A stretch of 64,000 nt of DNA from Streptomyces sp. NBC_01591 (GCF_035918155.1 NZ_CP109327.1:2666001-2730000); one strand, 5' to 3'. Positions 1 through 8,902 are shown, numbered from the stretch's first letter. The notes: generated from the sequence alone by a model not told the origin. Numbers and translations: made by a program.

Positions 1-25
1 GGCTCACTCTTCCTCCGGAGCTTCG

Positions 26-2476
26 ATGACAACTGCCTGGTCCCGTCGTGCCCTGCTGGCCACGGGCGGCGGTGCGGCGCTCGCCCTCGGCCTGCCGACC
101 GCCGCGTCCGCGTCCGCGTCCGTGTCCGACTCCGCCTTCTCCCCGACGGCCTCGCTTTCCACCGCCGCTGCCGACGCCGCCGACGAATTCGCCGCCCTGC
201 GTGCGAAGTGGCGCGATCTGTACCTGGGAACCGGTTTCAGTCCGACCGCCGAGCCCTTCAAGTCCAAGCTCGCCGACCTCGGCGCCCAGGCAACCGCTTA
301 CCGCTCCACGATGGCCCCCGCGCGCGGCTCCCTCTGGCCGGACCTCGTCCATCTCGACCCCGAACCGGACACCGACACCGAATCGTTCGGCTTCTCCGCC
401 AACATGAACACCGGCTACAACCGGCTGCGCACCATGGCGGAGGCGTACTCCCAGCCCGGCACCGGGGTCACCGGCGACACCGGCCTCAGGGACGCGGTCA
501 TCACCGGCCTCGACCACCTCCACGCCGACGTCTTCAACGAGACGACCACCCGATACGGGAACTGGTGGAACTGGCAGATCGGCGCGCCCCAGGCCCTCAT
601 GGACACCTGTGTGCTGCTCCATGACGCCCTGTCGGACGCCCAGCGGGCCGACTACTGCAAGGCCGTCGACAAGTTCCTGCCCGACTCGGCCGTCGGCTCG
701 TACACCGGTACCAGCACCGGCGCCAACCGTGTCGACCTGTGCCGCGGCATGATCCTGCGCGGCATCGTCGGCGCCAATGCCGCCAAGATCGCGCTGGCGG
801 TCGACGCGCTCTCGCCGGTCTTCCCGTACGTCACGACCGGCGACGGCTTCTACCCGGACGGCTCCTTCGTCCAGCACACCTCGATCCCGTACATCGGTGG
901 CTACGGCGCGGTCCTCAACGACGGTCTCGGCCGGCTCTTCGCCCTGCTGCGCGGCTCGACCTGGGAGATCACCGATCCGGGCAGCCGGCAGTTCCTCGAC
1001 ACCATCGACGCGGCCATCGCCCCGTTCATCTACGACGGCCTGATGATGGACAACGTCTCGGGTCGCGGCATCACCCGCGTCGGCTCCAGCGACCACACCC
1101 GCGCCCACGGCGTCATGGCCTCCATCGTGCTGCTCGGCATGGGCGCCGGCCCCGAGGAGAACGCCCGCTGGCGCGCCATGGTCAAGGGCTGGCTGCAGCG
1201 CGACCACTACGCCCCGGCGCTCAAGGCCGGCTCCCTGAGCCTGGTCAACACCGCCCGGCTGCAGGTCCTGTTGGACGACACGACCGTCACCGCGTCCCCG
1301 GAACCGTCCGCGCACCGCGCCTTCCACAACATGGACCGGGTCACCCACCGCCGCCGCGGCTGGGGCGCCGGTCTCTCCATGGCCTCCGAGCGGATCGCCC
1401 ACTACGAGTTCGGCAACGGGGAGAACAAGCGCGGCTGGCACACCGGCGCGGGCTGGCTGCAGTGGTGGGGCGACGGCGCGGGTCTCGATCAGTACTCGGA
1501 CGCGTACTGGCCGACCGTCGACCCGTACCGGCTGCCCGGCATCACCGTCTCCCGGAAGAAGCTCGCCGACGGACAGGGCGGCGCCTGGGCCAACCCGAAG
1601 CCGGGCACGCGGTGGGTCGGCGGCACCGGCGACGGCGAGTTCGGCACCACCGGCCAGCACCTCCAGGGCCTGGCGAGCACGATGCGCGCCCGCAAGTCAT
1701 GGTTCTGGCTCGACGACTGCGTGGTCTGCCTCGGCTCCGGCATCACCTCCACGGACGGCGCCGGCGTCGAGACGGTCGTCGACAACCGCTGCCTCGGCAC
1801 GAGCGGCACGCAGCGGCTGCTGCTCGACGGCGAGGCCCAGCCCGCCACCCAGGGCTGGTCCACCACCCGCACCACCACCTGGGCCCACCTCGACGGGCAC
1901 GCCGGATACGTCTTCCCCGGCGGCACCGGACTGCACGCGCTGCGCGAGGAGCGCACCGGCGCCTGGAAGGACATCAACGACGGCGGCACCACCACGCCCA
2001 ACACCCGCCGGTACGTGACCCTTTGGCAGGACCACGGCACCGATCCGGCGGACAGCGCCTACGCGTACATCCTGCTGCCGGGCGCGAGCAGCAAGCGCAC
2101 CGCCGCCCGCGCCGAGGACACCGGCTGGCTGGAGATCCTCGCCAATGACGCCCGGCGCACCGGTATCCGTGTCCCCTCCCTCGGCTTCACCGGCGTCAAC
2201 TTCTGGGCGGCGGGCACGGCGGGCAAGGTCACGGCGAGTGCGCCGGTCTGCGTGCAGATCCACGAGAAGCGCGACGGCACCGCCACGATCTGCGTCTCCG
2301 ACCCGTCCCGCACCGTCACCGGCCTCACCCTCACCTGGCAGCGGCCCGTCAAGTCCGTCCTGTCCAAGGCGGAGACCGTCAGCGACATCCGGACCGGCTC
2401 GTCGGCGACCGTGACCTACGGCGACCTGAGCAAGAGCCGGGGCGCCACGCACACCGTGCGCGTACGCGTCCGGTGA
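26..2476 (+). CDS. Exported polysaccharide lyase family 8 (hyaluronate/chondroitin/xanthan lyase type)
   Basis: Predicted secreted lyase that cleaves uronic-acid-containing polysaccharides by beta-elimination. The 816-residue protein opens with a Tat signal (SRRALLA at residues 6-12, hydrophobic stretch, ASA cleavage region near 30). The PL8 catalytic pattern is visible: the WWNWQIG aromatic patch, Asn234 in TGANRVD, His284 and Tyr293 in the QHTSIPYIGGYG block, and Arg347/Arg351 in GRGITR. These correspond to the Asn/His/Tyr/Arg set known for hyaluronate lyases. The rest is the beta-sandwich C-terminal part, so the length is complete. A CGGAG ribosome site precedes the ATG. The exact substrate cannot be read from sequence. 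Confidence 0.93.
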   Translation: MTTAWSRRALLATGGGAALALGLPTAASASASVSDSAFSPTASLSTAAADAADEFAALRAKWRDLYLGTGFSPTAEPFKSKLADLGAQATAYRSTMAPARGSLWPDLVHLDPEPDTDTESFGFSANMNTGYNRLRTMAEAYSQPGTGVTGDTGLRDAVITGLDHLHADVFNETTTRYGNWWNWQIGAPQALMDTCVLLHDALSDAQRADYCKAVDKFLPDSAVGSYTGTSTGANRVDLCRGMILRGIVGANAAKIALAVDALSPVFPYVTTGDGFYPDGSFVQHTSIPYIGGYGAVLNDGLGRLFALLRGSTWEITDPGSRQFLDTIDAAIAPFIYDGLMMDNVSGRGITRVGSSDHTRAHGVMASIVLLGMGAGPEENARWRAMVKGWLQRDHYAPALKAGSLSLVNTARLQVLLDDTTVTASPEPSAHRAFHNMDRVTHRRRGWGAGLSMASERIAHYEFGNGENKRGWHTGAGWLQWWGDGAGLDQYSDAYWPTVDPYRLPGITVSRKKLADGQGGAWANPKPGTRWVGGTGDGEFGTTGQHLQGLASTMRARKSWFWLDDCVVCLGSGITSTDGAGVETVVDNRCLGTSGTQRLLLDGEAQPATQGWSTTRTTTWAHLDGHAGYVFPGGTGLHALREERTGAWKDINDGGTTTPNTRRYVTLWQDHGTDPADSAYAYILLPGASSKRTAARAEDTGWLEILANDARRTGIRVPSLGFTGVNFWAAGTAGKVTASAPVCVQIHEKRDGTATICVSDPSRTVTGLTLTWQRPVKSVLSKAETVSDIRTGSSATVTYGDLSKSRGATHTVRVRVR

Positions 2477-2553
2477 CGGCATGCCGCTTGCGGTGACCGC
2501 GCGCCGGGCCCGCGCGCCCTCCGGGCGTCGCCGGGAGATCCTGGGTGCCGGGG

Positions 2554-2584
2554 TTGCGGTTGCCGCAGCGGCAGCTTCTACCGT
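2554..2584 (+). promoter_or_regulatory. MerR-type promoter with 19-bp spacer and central palindrome
   Basis: A -35 like TTGCGG (2554-2559) and a -10 like TACCGT (2579-2584) are separated by 19 bp, the stretched spacing typical of MerR-controlled promoters. The palindrome TGCCGC-A-GCGGCA (2561-2573) sits in the spacer. It lies 55 bp upstream of the MerR-family gene, so autoregulation is the simple inference. Confidence 0.5.
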
Positions 2585-2639
2585 CCTGACCAGGGCCGGA
2601 GAGACCGGCCAGGTGAGGTGTTCGTGAGGGGAGGCGGCG

Positions 2640-3401
2640 ATGGTCTGGCCGATCGCGGAGGTCGCCCGGATGTCCGGTGTGACGGCTCGGACGCTGCGGC
2701 ACTACGACGAGATCGGCCTGCTGCCGCCCGCGGGGATCGGTTCCAACGGCCACCGCTGCTACGGGGAGGGCGAGTTGCTCCGGCTGCAGCAGATCCTCGT
2801 ACTGCGGGCGCTGGGCCTGGGTCTGCCCGAGATCGGGCGGATCCTGGCCTCGCAGGTCGATGAGGTGGAGGCCCTGCGCGGTCACCACCGCCGGCTTCTC
2901 GCCGAGCGCGACCGGATCGACGCGCTGGCCGGCACCGTCTCCCGCACGATCACCGAACTGGAGGAGTCCAGGAAGGACGGTAACCCCATGACCGCCATCA
3001 ACCGACCGGAGAACCTCTTCGAGGGCGTTCGGCCCGCCCAGTACCAGGAGAGCCTGCGCGACTTCCCGGAGCTGGCCGGGGAGATCGACCGGCACACCTC
3101 GTCGATGAGCGAGGCGCAGATCGAGGCCGGACACCGGGAGCGCACGGCGCAGATGATCCGGCTGGCCGAGCTGCTGGCCGCGGGTGTGCCCGCCGAGGCC
3201 GATCCGGTGCAGGCCGAGATCGAGGCCCAGCACCGGGCCCTGACCGCCCTCCGGGCGGTCTCCGCCGAGGAGTACCGCGCGATCGGGCGTTCCTGCGTGG
3301 AGAACGAGCAGTGGCGCGCGGCGTACGAGGCGATCACGCCGGGCCTGGCCGCGTACCAGCGGGACGCCATCGAGGCGTACGTCACGACCCGGCTGAGCTG
3401 A
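2640..3401 (+). CDS. MerR family regulator with TipAS-like effector domain
   Basis: Transcriptional activator of the TipA type. Residues 1-70 form a MerR winged helix (IAEVARMSGVTARTLRHYDEIG and the RCYGEGEL wing), followed by a coiled-coil dimerisation helix to about residue 105. The C-terminal 140 residues resemble the TipAS antibiotic-recognition domain, which binds thiopeptides in TipA; ligand here is unknown. The ATG at 2640 follows GAGGGGAGGCGG. The gene stands alone and converges with the TetR gene. The promoter upstream has the long spacer expected for this family. Confidence 0.85.
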   Translation: MVWPIAEVARMSGVTARTLRHYDEIGLLPPAGIGSNGHRCYGEGELLRLQQILVLRALGLGLPEIGRILASQVDEVEALRGHHRRLLAERDRIDALAGTVSRTITELEESRKDGNPMTAINRPENLFEGVRPAQYQESLRDFPELAGEIDRHTSSMSEAQIEAGHRERTAQMIRLAELLAAGVPAEADPVQAEIEAQHRALTALRAVSAEEYRAIGRSCVENEQWRAAYEAITPGLAAYQRDAIEAYVTTRLS

Positions 3402-3405
3402 GCCG

Positions 3406-3447
3406 GACGGGGGTGCCATCGCGGGAAAGTCCGCGGCGGCACCCCGT
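3406..3447. terminator. Stem-loop between convergent MerR and TetR genes
   Basis: GGGGTGCC (from about 3409) pairs with GGCACCCCGT (3438-3447), with a one-base bulge and an interrupted loop. It lies between two convergent stop codons and could terminate from both sides. Confidence 0.55.
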
Positions 3448-3460
3448 TCCTCGCGCCGGC

Positions 3461-4075
3461 TCACTCGGTGACGTCGTCGGGCCCGCGCCTGAGGGTGGTT
3501 TCGAGCAGGGCCACCAGTCGCCCGGCACGCTCCTGTGCGTTCCGCCCGTCATGTCCGCCGGTCATGAGCAGGTGGTGGAGGGTCCCGACCAGGGCGAGGG
3601 CCGCGGCGGCGGTGTCGGCCCGTTCCGCGATGCGGCCGGCCCGCCGTTCCGCGTCCAGGTAGTCGGCGATCGCGTCCTGGACCGTGTCGAAGCCCGGCGC
3701 ACCGCCCTCCAGGGCCTCGCGGATCCGCAAGGACGCCGCGGGGCGGGTGAGCGCCAGGCCGGCGACGGTGGGGCCGGCCGAGGACAGCAACGCGAGAGCG
3801 ATGCCGAGAAGGTTCTCCGCGACGGTGCCCCGCCCCACCCGCCCCCGGAGTTCCTCGGCGTGCCCGGCCACTCGCGCGAAACGGTCCAGGACCAACTCCG
3901 CGACGAACTGGTCGAGTCCGGAGAAGTGGGCGTGCAGCAGTCCCTTGGCGCAGCCGGCCTCACCGGTGATCGCTCTGCTCGTCAGGGCTCCCGGCCCCTC
4001 CCGCTCCAGCACCCGCTCCGCAGCGGTGAACAGCCGCTCACGGACGTCCGGAGTCGTCACACCGCGTGGTGACAT
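3461..4075 (-). CDS. TetR family transcriptional repressor
   Basis: A 204-residue TetR regulator. The N-terminal HTH (TSRAITGEAGCAKGLLHAHFSG) is clear and the rest is an all-helical ligand domain. I chose the ATG at 4075 over an upstream in-frame start because GGGAGGGG lies directly before it and the longer start would run through the operators. The gene is divergent from the methyltransferase at 4193, and two palindromes lie in the shared intergenic region, so it probably represses both itself and that gene. The inducer is unknown. Confidence 0.85.
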   Translation of the reverse strand: MSPRGVTTPDVRERLFTAAERVLEREGPGALTSRAITGEAGCAKGLLHAHFSGLDQFVAELVLDRFARVAGHAEELRGRVGRGTVAENLLGIALALLSSAGPTVAGLALTRPAASLRIREALEGGAPGFDTVQDAIADYLDAERRAGRIAERADTAAAALALVGTLHHLLMTGGHDGRNAQERAGRLVALLETTLRRGPDDVTE

Positions 4076-4103
4076 GGGGCCCCTCCCTCTCACGTGTTTA
4101 CAG

Positions 4104-4143
4104 TATGGGCGATTGCCCATACCTTGAATGGGCGCCCGCCCAT
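4104..4143. promoter_or_regulatory. Tandem TetR operator palindromes
   Basis: Two palindromes share the half-site ATGGGC: TATGGGC-GATT-GCCCATA (4104-4121) and ATGGGCG-CC-CGCCCAT (4128-4143). Their centres are 23 bp apart, about two helical turns. They lie between the divergent TetR and methyltransferase genes. Confidence 0.7.
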
Positions 4144-4192
4144 ACTAGATGTCCCCATACCTCCGGGCGCCCGCATCCACCGGGAGCACCGC

Positions 4193-5038
4193 ATGCGACG
4201 CATTGCCAACAAGGACCAGGAACAGGCATGGAACGGTTACGAGGGAACGTACTGGGCCGACAACCAGGACCGCTGGGACGGCGTGAACGAGGGATTCAAC
4301 GAACCGCTCCTCACCGCCGCAGCGATCACGGAACGGGACCGCGTCCTCGACATCGGCTGCGGGGCGGGGCGCACCACCCGTCTCGCCGCACGGCAGGCAA
4401 GCGGCGGGCAGGTGCTGGGACTTGACCTGTCGGTCCCCATGCTCGACCGTGCGCGGGAGTCCGCGCGGCACGAAGCGCTCGGCAATGTGACGTTCGAGCG
4501 GGCGGACGTCCAGGTCCATCCGTTCGGTCCCGGGACCTTCGACGTCGCGATCAGCCGCTTCGGGGTGATGTTCTTCGACGATCCCGTCGCCGCCTTCACC
4601 AACATCGGGCGAGCTCTGCGCCCTGGCGGCCGTATCGCCTTCGTCTGCCCCGCGGAGCCCGGCCGGACCGAGTGGCTGCAGGCCATCCAGGGGCTGAGCG
4701 ACATCCTGCCCTTCGGTGGCCTGGGAGCCCCTGGAGGCCCCGGCATGTTCTCGCTGGCGGCCCCGGGGACCATGCGCGACGTACTGTCCCGCGCCGGTTA
4801 CGAGGCCATCGGCACCGCACAGGTCGAGGCGTACGGGACATGGGGCCGGGACGCCGCCGATGCCGCCGCATTCCTGTTGGACTCCGGTCCCGGCCGACAC
4901 CTGATGAGCCAGGTGCGGGAGGACGTCCGGGATCAGGCCCAGCAGAGGCTCGTCGATCTGCTGCGACCCCGCGAGCGGGGAGGAGTGCTCCAACTGCGCA
5001 GTGCCGCCCTGCTGGTCACCGCCCGTCGGCCGCGGTGA
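4193..5038 (+). CDS. Class I SAM-dependent methyltransferase
   Basis: A 281-residue Rossmann-fold methyltransferase of the Methyltransf_11/25 kind. SAM-binding motif I is VLDIGCGAGRTT near residue 55, motif II (GLDLS) ends the next strand, and the post-motif ALRPGGR is present. The ATG at 4193 has GGAG six bases upstream; an earlier in-frame start would overlap the operators. It is probably controlled by the divergent TetR repressor. The substrate is a small molecule by analogy, not identifiable here. Confidence 0.85.
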   Translation: MRRIANKDQEQAWNGYEGTYWADNQDRWDGVNEGFNEPLLTAAAITERDRVLDIGCGAGRTTRLAARQASGGQVLGLDLSVPMLDRARESARHEALGNVTFERADVQVHPFGPGTFDVAISRFGVMFFDDPVAAFTNIGRALRPGGRIAFVCPAEPGRTEWLQAIQGLSDILPFGGLGAPGGPGMFSLAAPGTMRDVLSRAGYEAIGTAQVEAYGTWGRDAADAAAFLLDSGPGRHLMSQVREDVRDQAQQRLVDLLRPRERGGVLQLRSAALLVTARRPR

Positions 5039-5070
5039 CCGAGGGACGGTGTCCCCGGTGACCGCGGGGC

Positions 5071-5098
5071 GGTGTCCGCTGCCGGGGCGGCGGACACC
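5071..5098. terminator. Stem-loop between convergent methyltransferase and MFS genes
   Basis: GGTGTCCGC (5071-5079) pairs perfectly with GCGGACACC (5090-5098). It is placed between two convergent genes and is likely a bidirectional terminator. Confidence 0.55.
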
Positions 5099-5147
5099 CG
5101 CCCTCGGCAGCGGGCGCCGCCCGGCCGCAGTCGTCGGAGAACGGTCG

Positions 5148-5179
5148 CCCTTTCAGGCCGTGGCCCTTTCAGGCCGTGG
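5148..5179. repeat. 16-nt tandem duplication at the end of the MFS gene
   Basis: CCCTTTCAGGCCGTGG occurs twice in direct succession (5148-5163, 5164-5179). The inner copy contains the MFS stop codon, so the duplication repeats the last codons and the stop just downstream. It probably has no functional effect. Confidence 0.7.
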
Positions 5180-6623
5180 CCTTTTCCGGCTGGTCACCGC
5201 TGCCCGCACCCTCGGCGGCCGGTGCGGTGCGCAGGGTCAGCAGGGCGGCGAGGGCGCCGACCACCGCGAGGGCCGCGGCACCGAGGAAGGCGGCGGAGAA
5301 GCCGTTGGTGAGGGCCACCGGGTCCCCGGGTTCGCGGGCGCCGTGTGCGGCGGCGAGTGCCGTCATGGCGGCGAGGCCGAGGGCGGAGCCGACCTGGTAG
5401 CTGGTGTTGACGATCCCCGAGGCGAGGCCGCCCTCCTCCGGGCGGGCACTGGACAGCGCGGTGCCGAGCGACGGGATGAACGCCAGCGACATGCCCACCG
5501 CCGAGAGCAGGGAGGCGGGCAGGACGTCGACGAGGAAGTTTCCGTCCGGGCGGGCCAGCGAGAGCCAGAACATGCCCGCGCCGAGCGCGAACAGCCCCAG
5601 GACGATGAGGGGCTTGGGCCCGAACCGCGAGATCAGGCGCGGCGCCAGGACGATCATCATGATCATGATGGCGACCGTCATGGGCAGCAGCGCGGAGCCG
5701 GAGGCGAAGGCGTCGAGCCCCAGGACCTGCTGCAGGTAGAGGTTGAGGAAGAACCACATGGGTATCCACGCGGCGGCCATGAGCAGCTGGGCGATGTTGG
5801 CACCGGCCAGGTTGGGTGCCCGCCAGATCCCCAGCCGCATCAGCGGTTCGCGCCGCTTGGACTGGATCGCGACGAACGCGGCGATCAGTGCCGCGCCGGC
5901 CAGGAGGACCAGCCAGGTCTCGGCGGAATCCCAACCGGTCTCGGGGGCCCGGACGATGGCGTAGACGGCGGCGGCGAGACCCGCCGTGACGGTGACCGCG
6001 CCGGCGAGGTCGATCGAGCCGCGTCGCCCCGTGCCCGAAGGCATGACGGCAGGCGTGACGGCCAGGACGACGAGGGCGACGGGGATGTTGATGTAGAACA
6101 CCCAGGGCCAGCTGGCGTACTGGGTGATGACCCCACCGAGGAAGACTCCGGCGGTACCTCCGGCCGGGGCGGCCGCGCCGTACAGCGCGAAGGCCTTCCC
6201 CAGCTCCTGGGGACGTGAGCCGAACAGGGTCATCAGCAGGGTGAGGGCGGACGGGGCGATCAGCGCGGCACCCACGCCCTGCAGGGCCCGCCCGGTCAGC
6301 TCGACCCAGACCTCACCCGCGAGGCCCGCGGTCAGGGAGCCTGCGGCGAGGACGACCCATCCGGCGCTGAACAGGCGCCTGGCACCGAGCAGGTCCGAGA
6401 GCCGTCCGCCGAGCAGCAGCAGCCCCCCGAAGGCGACGACGTAGGCGTTGAACACCCACGACAGGTTCTCCTGGGAGAAGCCCAGGTCGGCCTGCATCTT
6501 GGGCAGGGCCACGCCGATGATCGACGTATCCATGATGACGATGAACTGAGCCAGGGCGATCAGGGCGAGCGCGGACCATCTCCGCGAATCGGTTGACGCG
6601 GTTGGTGAGGCTGACACGGTCAT
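5169..6623 (-). CDS. MFS drug exporter, DHA2 (EmrB/QacA) type, 14 TM
   Basis: A 484-residue integral membrane proton/drug antiporter. The DHA2 signature near the N-terminus (QFIVIMDTSIIGVALP) and motif A (GGRLSDLLGARR) are present, and hydrophobic segments fit 14 membrane helices. I chose the ATG at 6623 because AGGAG lies nine bases upstream; an in-frame GTG at 6632 would leave no room for a ribosome site. Its substrate is unknown. It is divergent from a quinone-type oxidoreductase and shares a regulatory region containing CsoR-like palindromes. Confidence 0.9.
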   Translation of the reverse strand: MTVSASPTASTDSRRWSALALIALAQFIVIMDTSIIGVALPKMQADLGFSQENLSWVFNAYVVAFGGLLLLGGRLSDLLGARRLFSAGWVVLAAGSLTAGLAGEVWVELTGRALQGVGAALIAPSALTLLMTLFGSRPQELGKAFALYGAAAPAGGTAGVFLGGVITQYASWPWVFYINIPVALVVLAVTPAVMPSGTGRRGSIDLAGAVTVTAGLAAAVYAIVRAPETGWDSAETWLVLLAGAALIAAFVAIQSKRREPLMRLGIWRAPNLAGANIAQLLMAAAWIPMWFFLNLYLQQVLGLDAFASGSALLPMTVAIMIMMIVLAPRLISRFGPKPLIVLGLFALGAGMFWLSLARPDGNFLVDVLPASLLSAVGMSLAFIPSLGTALSSARPEEGGLASGIVNTSYQVGSALGLAAMTALAAAHGAREPGDPVALTNGFSAAFLGAAALAVVGALAALLTLRTAPAAEGAGSGDQPEKATA

Positions 6624-6636
6624 TGCAAGCACTCCT

Positions 6637-6685
6637 ATACGGGAGGGGGGTATCTACGCGTCGCGAATATACCCCCTAGGGGTAT
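6637..6685. promoter_or_regulatory. CsoR-like palindromes upstream of the MFS exporter
   Basis: ATACCCC-CTA-GGGGTAT (6669-6685) is a 17-nt inverted repeat like operators of CsoR/RcnR-type (DUF156) copper and thiol sensors. A second 17-nt element with ATAC...GTAT ends and a G-rich core lies at 6637-6653, overlapping the likely leader of the MFS gene. No CsoR gene is in this window, so any regulator must act in trans. Confidence 0.45.
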
Positions 6686-6839
6686 CTATGGCCAGTGCCC
6701 GGCGACGCGAGAGGACCGACGGGATCCACCCGGAGCCGGATGACCTGCCGCCCCTTCGTTCGATAGCTTGGGCACGGGAGCTGACAGATCGTCAGAGATC
6801 CTGATCAACCAGATGAAACCCATATCGAAAAGGGCAAAA

Positions 6840-7766
6840 ATGACAGAGACGTATCGCGCTGTGGAGTTCTCGGAGTACGGAGGTCCCGAGGTCTTACGCG
6901 TGGTGGACCGCGAGGTGCCTCGCCCGGGTCCCGGGCAGGTGCTGGTGGAGGTCCGCGCCGCCGGGGTGAATCCACTGGACTGGCAGCTGCGCAGCGGGGC
7001 CGTCGCGGCGATGATGCCGGTGGAGTTCCCCTCGGTGCCCGGCGGAGACGTCGCCGGTGTCGTCGCGGACGTCGGTGCGGACGTGACCGACTTCGCCGCG
7101 GGTGACGAGGTCTTCGGTTCGATCGGCTCCGGCGGCTACGCCGAGTTCGCACTGGCGCCCGCGGCGCAGCTCGCACGGAAGCCCGAAGCCGTGTCCTGGG
7201 AGGTCGCGGCCGGGCTGCCGGTGGCCGTCAACACGGCGTACCAGGCGCTCACGGACCTCGGGGTGAAGGCCGGGGAGACCCTGGTCGTGGACGGGGCCGC
7301 CGGTGGCGTCGGGTCCGTGGCCGTACAGATCGCCAGGCATCTCGGCGCGACCGTGATCGGTACGGCCGGCGAACGCAATCACGCGTACCTGCGCTCGCTC
7401 GGCGCCGAACCCGTGATGTATGGCGAGGGGTTCGCCGGGCGGATCCGTGCCGTCGCCGTGAAGGGCGTGGACGCGGCATTCGACGCCGCCGGAAAGGGGT
7501 CGCTGCCCGCCCTCGTCGAACTGGCCGGCGGGCCGGATCGCGTGGTCACCATCGCCGATCACCGGGCGGCGGAGCACGGTGTGCGCTTCGTGTTCGCCGG
7601 CCCCGACGCGATCCGTGAACGCCTTGAGCAGGCAGCCGCGCTGGTCGAGAGCGGCGAACTCGACCTGTCCGTGGCCCGGACGTACTCACTCTCCCAGGCG
7701 GCCGACGCCCACCGGGAGAGCGCGGGCGGCCATGTGCGCGGCAAGCTGATCATCGTGCCGAACTGA
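6840..7766 (+). CDS. NADP-dependent quinone/zinc-independent MDR oxidoreductase
   Basis: A 308-residue medium-chain dehydrogenase/reductase of the quinone oxidoreductase group. The nucleotide-binding motif GAAGGVGSVAVQIA sits mid-protein and the N-terminal GroES-like fold has the typical YGGPEV and PGQVLVEVRAAGVNP segments. Zinc ligands of alcohol dehydrogenases are not evident. The ATG at 6840 follows AAAAGGG by six bases. It is expected in the cytosol, reducing quinones or enones with NADPH. It is divergent from the MFS exporter and may share its control. Confidence 0.88.
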   Translation: MTETYRAVEFSEYGGPEVLRVVDREVPRPGPGQVLVEVRAAGVNPLDWQLRSGAVAAMMPVEFPSVPGGDVAGVVADVGADVTDFAAGDEVFGSIGSGGYAEFALAPAAQLARKPEAVSWEVAAGLPVAVNTAYQALTDLGVKAGETLVVDGAAGGVGSVAVQIARHLGATVIGTAGERNHAYLRSLGAEPVMYGEGFAGRIRAVAVKGVDAAFDAAGKGSLPALVELAGGPDRVVTIADHRAAEHGVRFVFAGPDAIRERLEQAAALVESGELDLSVARTYSLSQAADAHRESAGGHVRGKLIIVPN

Positions 7767-7887
7767 CACCGGTACGTCACGCACCAGGAAGGCTCCGCCC
7801 CCACCGGCAGGCTGGTCGAAGCCGGAGGATGCGAGCGCGTGCGCGTCTCCTGTCTCCTTCTGCGGCCATCGAGCCTATGGTTAAAAG

Positions 7888-8088
7888 ATGAGCAAAGCCG
7901 AGCATGAGACCGGTCCCCAAGGGGTGCTTGTCTGCCCGGTCTGCAAGCAGCCCGTGACCGCGGTTGTGAAGAGACGGCACAAGAGTCTCGGAATCTTCGT
8001 GCCCGTGTGGCACCCCGGCCCCTGTCACAACCCCGAATGCCCTGAATACCTGGAGGCCCCGGAGCGACCCGAACACCAGGACACCTGA
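7888..8088 (+). CDS. Small zinc-ribbon-like protein, 66 aa
   Basis: An unassigned 66-residue protein with a possible zinc site: CPVC near residue 16 and CHNPEC near residue 46. There is no clear ribosome site; a -10-like TATGGT (7876-7881) ends six bases before the ATG, so a leaderless transcript is plausible. No function can be assigned. Confidence 0.6.
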   Translation: MSKAEHETGPQGVLVCPVCKQPVTAVVKRRHKSLGIFVPVWHPGPCHNPECPEYLEAPERPEHQDT

Positions 8089-8240
8089 CACGGACGGGTC
8101 CGGGGAGTCACCCACCTCCCGGGGCACCCCGCGGGGCACCTTCCGGGGCGCGACTCGCCGGGCGCGTCCGGAATCCCGAGCGCATCGTGACCGATGATCG
8201 ACCCGACAGCTGTGTTCACGAGAGCGCGGGAGAGGCTGCA

Positions 8241-8477
8241 GTGGCAGAGCATCCGGTGATCGGCTACCTCGTCTGGGCAGTGCTCTTCGGGGCCATTTTT
8301 GCCTGGGAGGGCATCGGCCTGCTGCGGCCGAACGACGGCTTTCCCACGCTCAGCGACGCCACCAGGGCCGTCATGAGCTACCCGGCAGGCCGCTGGGCAC
8401 TGTTCGCCCTATGGCTGTGGTTCGGCTGGCACACCTTCGTCCGGGGCTGGCACTTCCTGCTCCAGACCCCCTCCTGA
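8241..8477 (+). CDS. Small membrane protein, 78 aa
   Basis: Two hydrophobic segments (VIGYLVWAVLFGAIFAW and WALFALWLWFGWHTF) flank a short polar loop with NDGFPTLSD. It resembles small conserved actinobacterial membrane proteins of unknown role. I prefer the GTG at 8241, preceded by GGGAGAGG, over an upstream ATG at 8187. A second small membrane gene follows 20 bp downstream. Confidence 0.6.
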   Translation: MAEHPVIGYLVWAVLFGAIFAWEGIGLLRPNDGFPTLSDATRAVMSYPAGRWALFALWLWFGWHTFVRGWHFLLQTPS

Positions 8478-8497
8478 GGCCCCGCCAGGAGCCGGTC

Positions 8498-8860
8498 ATG
8501 CTTCCCGTGTCCCTCAACGTCACACTCATGGTGACCGGCTACCTCCTGGTCATGGGCCTCCTCGGAACGGGCCTGTTCATCACCCGGCGCCGCCCGCCCA
8601 GGGCCTGGACCACGGCGCGACGGCTCGCTCCGGCCCCGACCGTCGGCCGAGGCCGGCCCGCGTTCGTCCGCCAGGTCGCCGGCACCGCGCTCGGCGGCTA
8701 CGTGACGCTCACGACCGTGACGGTCGGCTACTACCAAGGCGTCGCGCACCTGGGAGCCGGCTTCCTCATGAGTGCGGTCACCGGCACCGCGCTCCTGCTC
8801 GGCATCGCCCTGCCCGTGTTTCTGCTCGCTTCGTGGGCCGCAACCCGCCGACGCGCTTGA
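8498..8860 (+). CDS. Small membrane protein, 120 aa
   Basis: A predicted membrane protein with hydrophobic stretches near residues 5-25, 63-85 and 90-112 and a basic, proline-rich loop after the first. The ATG at 8498 has AGGAG seven bases upstream; earlier in-frame starts lie inside the preceding gene. It is probably co-transcribed with the 78-residue membrane protein. Function is unknown. Confidence 0.6.
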   Translation: MLPVSLNVTLMVTGYLLVMGLLGTGLFITRRRPPRAWTTARRLAPAPTVGRGRPAFVRQVAGTALGGYVTLTTVTVGYYQGVAHLGAGFLMSAVTGTALLLGIALPVFLLASWAATRRRA

Positions 8861-8902
8861 GGCGAGCGACATCAGCCTCGGCCCTTGCCGCACGAATCAA
8901 CG

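Noticed and set aside
739-2148. Long plus-strand frame inside the lyase gene
   Set aside because: Arg/Pro-rich shadow frame typical of high-GC coding DNA; the PL8 frame has all family motifs.
2379-3464. 361-residue minus-strand frame over the MerR gene
   Set aside because: No family resemblance and opposite to a well-supported MerR protein.
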